5,068 nt of DNA from Candidatus Zhuqueibacterota bacterium 4484_87. GTDB lineage: Bacteria; Zhuqueibacterota; Zhuqueibacteria; Thermofontimicrobiales; Thermofontimicrobiaceae. The position numbers and the translations under genes were made by a program. The notes below the pieces were generated by a model. The model did not search any database and had not been told where the DNA came from. It worked only from the letters and a program-made list of their open reading frames with translations. The stretch is taken from positions 1 to 5,068 of the forward strand of contig NATN01000253.1 in assembly GCA_002085355.1 (NCBI GenBank), given 5' to 3'. Of the stretch, positions 1-5,068 are shown one piece after another (positions within the stretch are counted from its first letter, which is position 1; every line of letters starts with the position of its first letter).

Positions 1-2
1 TG

Positions 3-71
3 GTACAAATTCAGGGCAAAATTATTTTTCTGCTCTTGAATAAAGAAACTGGATTTGCATTAGGACATTAG
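3..71 (+). CDS. Possible C-terminal end of an upstream gene (TolC-like, tentative)
   Basis: The frame beginning at base 3 is open from the window edge and ends in TAG at 69-71. It encodes about 22 residues ending KIIFLLLNKETGFALGH. The pattern of a hydrophobic helix followed by LNKxTG resembles the tail of TolC-family outer-membrane factors, where the last helix often ends in an ALAELNKATG-like stretch. A TolC gene directly upstream of a HlyD adaptor and ABC-2 exporter is a common arrangement, so the context fits. The piece is too short for a real family assignment. The other two forward frames also stay open for 12-13 codons before their stops, so even the coding status is uncertain. Confidence 0.3.
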   Translation, partial: VQIQGKIIFLLLNKETGFALGH

Positions 72-98
72 TTCATAGTTTATTGTTTGGAGTTCAGA
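71..98. repeat. Degenerate 7-bp tandem repeat
   Basis: Four consecutive heptamers start with GTT: GTTCATA (71-77), GTTTATT (78-84), GTTTGGA (85-91) and GTTCAGA (92-98). The first three bases are invariant and the rest is degenerate. This looks like a decayed heptameric simple repeat in the leader between the upstream gene and the adaptor. No function can be read from it. Confidence 0.45.
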
Positions 99-136
99 GG
101 CTGCGTTTGAAAAATATTGACAAAAACATTAGCCCA

Positions 137-158
137 AAACTCGAACACGAAACTCGAA
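137..158. repeat. 9-bp direct repeat in the adaptor leader
   Basis: AAACTCGAA occurs at 137-145 and again at 150-158, a 13-bp period, about 25-45 bases upstream of the adaptor start. It could be a regulator site with two half-sites in the same orientation, or a remnant of a simple repeat like the one at 71-98. The sequence alone does not decide this. Confidence 0.4.
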
Positions 159-171
159 ACATAAAAATTCC

Positions 172-176
172 GGAGG
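172..176 (+). promoter_or_regulatory. Ribosome binding site of the adaptor gene
   Basis: A full GGAGG lies 6 bases before the ATG at 183. It fixes the start of the adaptor and argues against translation of the overlapping frame that begins at 83. Confidence 0.85.
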
Positions 177-182
177 TCCAGG

Positions 183-1064
183 ATGAAACGGATTATTTCT
201 TTGCTGACATTTATGGTATTGATTGTGCTATTTATCAACTGCGGCGGGGACAAATCAAAATTGGCTTACACCGGCATTGTTGAAGGAAAAATCTATTCGC
301 TCAGTTCGCCCATCAGCGATGACATCATTTATCTCCCTTTCCATGAGGGGAATGAAGTGAAAGCCGGCGCATTAATCGCGTTGATCGACACAACAGATAT
401 CACGCTGCAAATCAAACAAGCAAAATCAATGCTTGACGAGATACAATTTCAGCGCCAAAATGGCGACCTGCAGCTCGATCAGGCGCGAACTGCCTACAAC
501 TACTATCTTGATAAATATAAAAGAAACATCGAATTATCAAAATCAAAAGCAATTCCGTCGCAGACACTGGAAGACATCAAATTGCAACTGACAGTGAATA
601 AAAGTAAATTGGAAATGGCTGGATTGAACAAAAAAATTCTGTCAAAAAAATTGGATGCAACAAGCTACCAGCTCCAATTATTGGAGGAAAAGCTGAAAAA
701 AGCACACCTGCGTGCGCCGGTCCAGGGTGTTATCGATAAAATTTATTACAATGAGGGCGAGACGCCGCCGCCATTTTCCACCATTGCTGACATCATCAAT
801 CTGGACAACGTCTGGTGTTACCTTTACGTTACTGAAGTCGATCTGGCGAACATTCAAATCGGCAAACAAGTCACCGTTCGCGTTGACGGATTGGACGAGC
901 CGCTCTCCGGGACAATCAATTACATTAATCAACAGGCAGAATTCACGCCCAAAACAATTCTCACGCCGGACAATCGCAAGGCACTGGTCTTTGGCGTCAA
1001 AGTGACGATCGAGAATAAAGATCACGTTTTGAAACCGGGCATGGCTGTTGAAGTGGAGCTATAA
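183..1064 (+). CDS. HlyD-family periplasmic adaptor, probable lipoprotein (YbhG-like)
   Basis: This 293-residue membrane fusion protein would bridge the inner-membrane ABC exporter encoded downstream to an outer-membrane channel. Residues 1-19 form a signal peptide (KR, then a hydrophobic run) before Cys20, giving a lipobox LFINC; Asn at -1 is unusual, so lipidation is likely but not certain. The first half of the lipoyl domain lies at about 35-72 (GNEVKAGALIALID). A long helical hairpin follows at about 73-171, and the second lipoyl half is at about 172-205 (LRAPVQGVI). A beta-barrel starts near 208 (VWCYLYVTEVDLANIQIG). The stretch EFTPKTILTPDNRKALVFGVKV (253-274) is typical of YbhG-type adaptors. 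Near the hairpin tip, Arg114 and Leu118 match two of the three residues of the RLS motif known from AcrA and MacA for TolC contact; the Ser position is Pro125, with Ser126 next to it. The next gene starts 11 bases downstream, which indicates an operon. Gene order matches E. coli ybhGFSR. Confidence 0.9.
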   Translation: MKRIISLLTFMVLIVLFINCGGDKSKLAYTGIVEGKIYSLSSPISDDIIYLPFHEGNEVKAGALIALIDTTDITLQIKQAKSMLDEIQFQRQNGDLQLDQARTAYNYYLDKYKRNIELSKSKAIPSQTLEDIKLQLTVNKSKLEMAGLNKKILSKKLDATSYQLQLLEEKLKKAHLRAPVQGVIDKIYYNEGETPPPFSTIADIINLDNVWCYLYVTEVDLANIQIGKQVTVRVDGLDEPLSGTINYINQQAEFTPKTILTPDNRKALVFGVKVTIENKDHVLKPGMAVEVEL

Positions 1065-1075
1065 AGGAAGATTCA

Positions 1076-2011
1076 ATGTCTGAAAAAATTATTCAACTAA
1101 AAAATATCGCCAAAAGATATGACAATATCATGGCGCTTGACCACGTTTCTGTTTCCATCCCCCATTCGGCTATCATCGGCTTTATTGGACCTGACGGCGC
1201 GGGAAAATCCACGTTGATGAAAATCATTCTTACGCTCGAAACTGCGGACGAGGGTGAAGGAACAGTTTTGGGCAATTCAATTGAAACGAAAAAACGCGCC
1301 ATCCGCCGCCACATCGGCTATATGCCGGAGATATTTTCCCTGTACACAGATTTGAGCGTGGAAGAAAATTTGAAATTTTTCTTTCAGATTTACAAAATTC
1401 CTAAATCCCAGTATAAAGAGAAAATGGAAATGCTTTACGGATTTAACCGCCTGGAAAATTTCAAAACCACTCTGGCAGGACATCTTTCCGGCGGCATGAA
1501 GCAAAAATTAGCTCTCTCGTGCGCCTTGATGCACGATCCTAAAATCCTCGTTTTGGACGAACCAACAACTGGCGTGGATCCGGTGTCGCGCGCGGAATTC
1601 TGGAAAATGTTGAATCAATTGAAATCCGAGGGCAAAACCGTTCTCATTTCCACGCCCTATCTGGACGAAGCCATGCAGTGCGATTACATTTACCTGTTCC
1701 ATCAGGGCAAAATTTTAAAACAGGGGCTGCCGGATCAGATTATCTCTGAATATGAAATCCCGTTCTATCAAATAGAGACCCGAGATCCGATCCCGGCGAT
1801 GAAAAAATTACAACGTTCCCAACTCCATGCACGATTTTACCTGATTGGGGACACCATTCACTGCGCCATGCTTACTAAAGCGGAACCATCGGTGCTCGAA
1901 ATGAAAAAAATCGCCGGTAATGAAATTACGATTAAAAAAATCACCCCCACGCTGGAAGATATTTTTCTTGATTTATTAGAACGACCCGGAGAAATTAATG
2001 ATGTCAAATGA
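1076..2011 (+). CDS. ABC-2 exporter ATPase 1 (N-terminal-half YbhF type, degenerate site)
   Basis: This 311-residue cytoplasmic ABC ATPase would power the ABC-2 permeases encoded downstream, most likely as a heterodimer with the next ATPase. Visible motifs are Walker A GPDGAGKS (38-45), signature LSGGMKQ (137-143), Walker B ILVLDE (157-162, catalytic Glu162 present) and D-loop TGVD (165-168). Two positions depart from consensus. The Q-loop reads GYMPE with Glu85 where ATPase 2 has Gln, and the H-loop reads STPYLDEA with Pro194 replacing the switch His. GPDGAGK is typical of the first ATPase domain of YbhF-like proteins, which as I recall also often lacks this His. Residues about 225-311 form a C-terminal extension absent from ATPase 2 and may be regulatory. 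AGGA at 1065-1068 lies 7 bases before the ATG. The 3' end overlaps the next gene by 14 nt, suggesting translational coupling. The substrate is unknown. Confidence 0.93.
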   Translation: MSEKIIQLKNIAKRYDNIMALDHVSVSIPHSAIIGFIGPDGAGKSTLMKIILTLETADEGEGTVLGNSIETKKRAIRRHIGYMPEIFSLYTDLSVEENLKFFFQIYKIPKSQYKEKMEMLYGFNRLENFKTTLAGHLSGGMKQKLALSCALMHDPKILVLDEPTTGVDPVSRAEFWKMLNQLKSEGKTVLISTPYLDEAMQCDYIYLFHQGKILKQGLPDQIISEYEIPFYQIETRDPIPAMKKLQRSQLHARFYLIGDTIHCAMLTKAEPSVLEMKKIAGNEITIKKITPTLEDIFLDLLERPGEINDVK

Positions 2012-2726
2012 TGCACTGACTATTCAGAATCTGACAAAGAAATTCGGCACTTTCACGGCTGTAGATAATATTTCCCTGACTGTAAAAAAGGGAGAAGTTT
2101 TCGGATTTTTAGGCGCCAATGGCGCTGGGAAAACAACAACGATCCGCATGATTTGCGCTCTGCTGGAACCCACGTCCGGTGAAATCGAACTCGACGGACT
2201 TTCCGTCCTCCGCCAGCCTGAAGAGGTAAAAATGCGCATCGGCTACATGTCACAAAAATTCTCTCTGTATCAGGATTTGACTCCTTTTGAAAACATGGAA
2301 TTTTTCAGTGAAATTTACAATGTGGCACCGGAAAAATTAGCCGAAGAAAAAGAGAATTTGGCAGCGGAATTGAAACTAAATAATCTGGATAACATTTTGA
2401 CCAAAGAATTGCCGCTGGGATACAAACAACGGTTGGCGCTGCGCACGACACTGATTCACGATCCGCCCATCTTATTCTTGGATGAAGCCACCTCCGGCGT
2501 TGATCCGGTGGGGCGCAGACAATTCTGGGATCAAATATACGAATTAAGCGCCGCCGGGAAAACGGTGTTCGTCACTACGCATTACATGGACGAAGCCGAA
2601 TATTGCCACCGGCTTTCCATCATGGATAAAGGAAAAATTGTACAAACCGGCACCCCGGCTGAATTGAAAGATAAATTTGACGTTTCCAGTATGCAGGACG
2701 TATTTCTTCAGGCAATTCAATATTAG
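1998..2726 (+). CDS. ABC-2 exporter ATPase 2 (C-terminal-half YbhF type, LPLG signature)
   Basis: This 242-residue ABC ATPase is the presumed partner of ATPase 1. Walker A is GANGAGKT (39-46), Q-loop Gln86 sits in GYMSQKFSLY, Walker B is ILFLDE (158-163), D-loop is SGVD (166-169), and the switch His195 lies in TTHYMDEA. The signature is LPLGYKQ (138-144) instead of LSGGQ, a form I associate with the second ATPase domain of YbhF/RbbA-type exporters. With ATPase 1 this gives one canonical and one degenerate ATP site. Two adjacent in-frame ATG codons, 1998 and 2001, are possible starts. GGAG at 1988-1991 is 6 bases from the first and 9 from the second, so either may be used. Both lie inside the end of ATPase 1. 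In E. coli YbhF the two domains are one polypeptide; here they are separate. The chain ends shortly after the ABC fold, with no C-terminal extension. Confidence 0.93.
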   Translation: MMSNDALTIQNLTKKFGTFTAVDNISLTVKKGEVFGFLGANGAGKTTTIRMICALLEPTSGEIELDGLSVLRQPEEVKMRIGYMSQKFSLYQDLTPFENMEFFSEIYNVAPEKLAEEKENLAAELKLNNLDNILTKELPLGYKQRLALRTTLIHDPPILFLDEATSGVDPVGRRQFWDQIYELSAAGKTVFVTTHYMDEAEYCHRLSIMDKGKIVQTGTPAELKDKFDVSSMQDVFLQAIQY

Positions 2727-2735
2727 AGGAAAACA

Positions 2736-3830
2736 ATGGCTCTGTTAGGAATTATCACCAAAGAATTTTACCACATCATGCGGGATTTTCGCACGCTGAT
2801 CATTTTATTTCTCATGCCTCTGCTTCAAATGATCATGTTTGGCTATGCACTGAATCTTGAAATTCAGAAAGTGGAAATCACCATTGATGATTTTGACCAT
2901 TCCGAATACTCGCGCCAATTGATACGCGCGTTCCAGGGGTCTGATTTTTTTGAAATTATCAGCGATGACAATCAAGACCTTGAAGTGCAATTTTTCAAAC
3001 GGGCAATTCGCGGTCATCTGACCATACCTAATGGTTTCGCAAAAAATATGAACGCCAACCAGCCTACACAGGTCGATTTTATGATTGACGCATCAAACAG
3101 CAACGATGCCATTCTGATCGAACAGTACGCCATGCAGACATTGCTTCATTTCAAAGAACTCATTGGCGTGAAACAGTACGTGCCGGTGGAGATCAATCAG
3201 GTCTTTCGCTTCAATCCGGAACTCAAAAGCACCTATTTCATGGTGCCCGGTTTGCTGGCGTTGTTGATGATAATGATCACGACGATGCTGACCAGCATCA
3301 CTCTGGTACGGGAAAAAGAAATGGGAACCATGACCCTGCTGAAAATTTCGCCTTTGCACTCTTTTGAAATCATCATCGGCAAAGTCGTTCCCTACCTGTT
3401 GCTTTCGCTGCTGGTGGGAACCATTATCGTTCTGGTCGGCGTGATTCTGTTTCAGGTTCCTGTGCGCGGGAGCATCTTGCTGCTCTACTTTTTTCTCTTG
3501 CTGTACTGTCTCACGGGCTTAAGCTTCGGCATGATGATCTCTTCGCTGGCAAAGACACAGCAGGTCGCCATGCTTTTCGCCCTTATGAGCACAGTTCTGC
3601 CGACTCTGATTCTGGCGGGATTCATTTTTCCGCTGGCAGCAATGCCCAAAATCTTGCAATACATCAGCTACATCATTCCGGCGCGATATTTTCTCATCAT
3701 CGTACGGGGAATCATGTTGAAAGACAACACGTTCATCGAACTTTTGAAGCCTTCGCTGGCGCTTATCGGTTTCAGTACAATTTTCATCATCGTTTCCACC
3801 AAGAAATTCAAAACTTATCTGGAGCAATAA
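2736..3830 (+). CDS. ABC-2 type permease 1 (YbhS/YbhR-like)
   Basis: This 364-residue inner-membrane permease has the full layout of the ABC-2 drug/lipid export family. An amphipathic N-terminus (KEFYHIMRDFRT) precedes TM1 at about 20-40, and a large extracytoplasmic domain spans about 41-165. Five further helices follow at about 168-190, 213-239, 246-270, 276-301 and 340-354. Family marks are FNPELKSTYFMVPG (159-172) entering TM2, TLVREKEMGTM (189-199) in the cytoplasmic loop that contacts the ATPase, and LAKTQQ (271-276) after TM4. The length of about 365-375 residues is usual for the family. The start is set by AGAGGA at 2725-2730, 5 bases before the ATG, with a gap of 9 nt after ATPase 2. 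It most likely pairs with the next permease to form the channel. It also serves as the intact template against which the damage in that gene can be measured. Confidence 0.93.
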   Translation: MALLGIITKEFYHIMRDFRTLIILFLMPLLQMIMFGYALNLEIQKVEITIDDFDHSEYSRQLIRAFQGSDFFEIISDDNQDLEVQFFKRAIRGHLTIPNGFAKNMNANQPTQVDFMIDASNSNDAILIEQYAMQTLLHFKELIGVKQYVPVEINQVFRFNPELKSTYFMVPGLLALLMIMITTMLTSITLVREKEMGTMTLLKISPLHSFEIIIGKVVPYLLLSLLVGTIIVLVGVILFQVPVRGSILLLYFFLLLYCLTGLSFGMMISSLAKTQQVAMLFALMSTVLPTLILAGFIFPLAAMPKILQYISYIIPARYFLIIVRGIMLKDNTFIELLKPSLALIGFSTIFIIVSTKKFKTYLEQ

Positions 3831-4860
3831 ATGAAACAACTATTAGCAGTGATGAAAAAAGAAATTCGCCACCTGCGGCGCGACTCTTTCATGTTACGCA
3901 TGTTGCTCATCTCCCCCATTATGCAATTGCTCATTCTGGGTTACGCGGTAACTTTTGAAGTCAAGCATGTGGCAATAGAAATGTGTGATATGGACAAATC
4001 CAGCTATTCCCGGCATTTCATCCAAAAGATAATGACCAATGACCGGTTTGATTTTGTCGGCTACACTGACGATGTGAATCAATTGGATTGCGACATCAAG
4101 CAATGGAAAACAAAAATTGGTCTCTACTTTCCGCCGGACTTTTCCGAAAAACTGATTCGCAACGGACAGGCATCAGTGCTGGCATACCTAGACGCCATCG
4201 ACGGTAATCAGGCGATGACAGCTTTTGGCTATTTGCAGAAAATCGCGCTGGAACAATCCGTGCAACTCATTCCCAAATCGGTTTTGCGACAGCACATCAA
4301 AGAGGACAGAATTGTCTCGCTGAACACGTGCGCTCACTCTGGTGAAAGAAAAAGAAATCGGCACGCTGGAACACATCATGGTTACGCCCATCAAAAAATT
4401 CCACCTCATCGCCGGAAAACTGCTGCCCTATCTCATTTATGCCTTCATTCAGTTAGCGGTCATCATCAAATTGGCGCAAATAATTTTCTCCATCAATTTT
4501 GCCGGCTCTTACTGGACGCTTTACTTCATCTCTGCCCTGTTTCTATTTACCACAATCGGCATCGGCCTCATTGTATCTACCCTCTCCCAGACGCAGCAGC
4601 AGGCGCTTTTTCTGAGCTGGTTTTTTATGGTTTTCTCTTCCATGCTCAGCGGTTTTTTCATCCCCATTCCCAATATGCCGGAGTGGCTGCAAATTGTCAC
4701 CTATCTCAATCCCATGCGCTACATGATGACCAGCATGAGGGAGCTTTTTCTCAAAGGCACGCCCCTGCGCTACCTGCTCGACCAGATTATCCCGCTGGCG
4801 GTGCTGGGAACAGCCCTGTTTGCCATAAGTGTGATGAAATTTCAGAAAAAACTGAAATAA
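3831..4860 (+). pseudogene. ABC-2 type permease 2, disrupted by internal deletion and frameshift
   Basis: This gene should encode the second permease of the exporter. The ATG directly follows the TAA of permease 1, with GGAG at 3821-3824 six bases upstream. The first 165 codons encode the amphipathic start, TM1 (about 20-41) and the extracytoplasmic domain, ending IKEDRIVSLN. Homology resumes one frame further on, at about 4330, with ALTLVKEKEIGTLEHIMVTPI and helices TM3-TM6 at roughly 4417-4491, 4510-4581, 4603-4671 and 4783-4836, ending KFQKKLK at 4857. Compared with permease 1, the YNPxLKS...VPG stretch and all of TM2 are missing, about 26-31 residues. The loss would be roughly 77-95 nt and 2 modulo 3. 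Read straight on, the first frame stays open to 5030, but its protein after about residue 166 is a His/Arg-rich out-of-frame product. Both halves are otherwise intact, so the event is recent or is a sequencing or assembly error. The GTG at 4342 has no ribosome binding site. Confidence 0.85.
4320..4341 (+). other. Deletion/frameshift junction within permease 2
   Basis: Frame 3 (codons SLNT, up to 4328) is the last sensible coding on the left. Frame 1 becomes sensible from about 4330 (ALTLVKEKEIG), and its nearest upstream in-frame stop is TGA at 4321-4323. A simple one-base slip would fuse LNT to ALTLV but would still lack TM2, so a deletion is required. The exact breakpoint cannot be set without an intact homologue. 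Confidence 0.75.
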
Positions 4861-4947
4861 ATAAAATATTTGAGTGGGATTTCGCATTTTGCGGGTCGTT
4901 GCTCTTTCCGGGCTCGCTAACAACGTCAGACTGCACCTCCTCCCTCC
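4861..4947. other. Non-coding stretch after the operon
   Basis: No credible gene is seen. There is a small hairpin, CGCA (4883-4886) with TGCG (4890-4893) around a 3-base loop, with no T-run behind it. The far pair CGTTG (4897-4901) and CAACG (4920-4924) is only 5 bp. A pyrimidine-rich run lies at 4931-4947. No convincing intrinsic terminator for the operon can be identified here. Confidence 0.5.
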
Positions 4948-5010
4948 GGATTGCATCACTCCCGAATTGTATCACTCCTGGATTGTATCACTCCCGGATT
5001 GTATCACCTT
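4948..5010. repeat. Four tandem 16-bp repeats, consensus GGATTGTATCACTCCC
   Basis: Units begin at 4948, 4964, 4980 and 4996, exactly 16 bp apart. The third fits the consensus GGATTGTATCACTCCC; the first has C for T at position 7, the second has A at position 2 and T at position 16, and the fourth diverges after its CAC. There are no spacers between units. The core ATTGTATCAC recurs in reverse complement on the right side, so this forms the left arm of a two-armed array. It could be a multi-site regulator target, a mobile-element end or a dispersed intergenic repeat; the sequence does not say which. Confidence 0.85.
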
Positions 5011-5023
5011 TATGTGATACAAT
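4998..5023. repeat. Perfect 10-bp inverted repeat at the array centre
   Basis: ATTGTATCAC at 4998-5007 and GTGATACAAT at 5014-5023 are perfect reverse complements with a 6-base loop, CTTTAT. They join the last left-arm unit to the first right-arm unit. The stem is A/T-rich and the following bases AGTGTG are not a T-run, so this is not a typical intrinsic terminator. Confidence 0.85.
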
Positions 5024-5068
5024 AGTGTGATACAGTAATGTGACGCAGTTGTGTGTGATACAGCTATG
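5014..5068. repeat. Right arm: inverted copies of the repeat core, GTGATACARY
   Basis: The units GTGATACAAT (5014), GTGATACAGT (5027), GTGACGCAGT (5040) and GTGATACAGC (5055) are the reverse complement of the left-arm core with small changes, spaced 13, 13 and 15 bp. The spacing differs from the 16 bp of the left arm, so the arms are not simply a copied and flipped block. The array runs to within a few bases of the window edge and may continue beyond it. Confidence 0.75.

Noticed and set aside
117..145. Sigma-70 promoter with TTGACA at 117-122
   Set aside because: The -35-like box is perfect, but no TATAAT-like box lies 16-18 bases downstream (CTCGAA region). The genes may be transcribed from further upstream.
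83..283. 66-residue frame overlapping the adaptor start
   Set aside because: It overlaps the signal peptide of the adaptor in another frame, lacks a ribosome binding site, and its sequence shows no recognisable domain.
678..1025. Reverse-strand open frames within the coding genes, such as this one
   Set aside because: These lie antisense to well-supported exporter genes and have no ribosome binding sites or recognisable domains; they are frame shadows.
4320..4360. Programmed ribosomal frameshift in permease 2, helped by the A-rich stretch near 4345
   Set aside because: A frameshift would restore the frame but not the missing TM2 segment, so a deletion is needed. No slippery site with a stimulatory structure was seen at the junction.
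4998..5023. Intrinsic transcription terminator
   Set aside because: The stem is A/T-rich and is not followed by a T-run on either strand (AGTGTG to the right; CCGGGAGTG on the other strand), so it does not fit the usual form.
3831..5030. A single 399-residue protein from the permease 2 start
   Set aside because: After about residue 166 the frame no longer encodes permease-like sequence; it becomes His/Arg/Pro-rich and runs into the 3' repeats. The permease continues in another frame to 4860.
4948..5068. CRISPR array
   Set aside because: Repeats are 10-16 bp, directly adjacent without unique spacers, and change orientation halfway.

Overview
This window holds most of one operon on the + strand, encoding a YbhG/YbhF/YbhS/YbhR-type ABC-2 export system. 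The organism is probably a diderm (Gram-negative-type) bacterium: the first complete gene encodes a HlyD-family periplasmic adaptor that looks like a lipoprotein, and such adaptors span a periplasm. Codon use is moderate, somewhat A/T-leaning, with good Shine-Dalgarno sites and all-ATG starts. An uncultivated lineage is possible, but the sequence does not fix the taxon.

Layout. Bases 1-71 may be the last codons of an upstream gene; the frame ending at 69-71 resembles a TolC-type C-terminus, but this is tentative. Bases 72-182 are a short leader with degenerate 7-bp repeats and a 9-bp direct repeat, followed by a strong ribosome binding site. Then come the adaptor (183-1064), a first ABC ATPase (1076-2011), a second ABC ATPase (1998-2726, overlapping the first by 14 nt), ABC-2 permease 1 (2736-3830), and ABC-2 permease 2 (3831-4860, starting directly after the stop of permease 1). 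Permease 2 is broken: around 4320-4341 the segment that should encode its second membrane helix is missing and the frame shifts. Bases 4861-5068 are non-coding. From 4948 they hold an unusual two-armed repeat array: four direct 16-bp units containing ATTGTATCAC, then four units of the reverse complement, GTGATACARY.

How the genes would work together. The two ATPases would form a heterodimer that powers two ABC-2 permeases forming the inner-membrane channel. The lipoprotein adaptor would link this to an outer-membrane channel, possibly encoded upstream. In E. coli YbhF the two ATPase domains are fused in one chain; here they are separate genes. Motif inspection shows strong asymmetry: all departures from consensus (E in the Q-loop and P in the H-loop of ATPase 1, LPLG signature in ATPase 2) fall in the same composite nucleotide site, and the other site is fully canonical. 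The substrate cannot be read from the sequence.

The main points for a second look are the broken second permease, the one-sided ATPase pair, and the two-armed repeat array at the 3' end. I see no evidence for a wholly new system.
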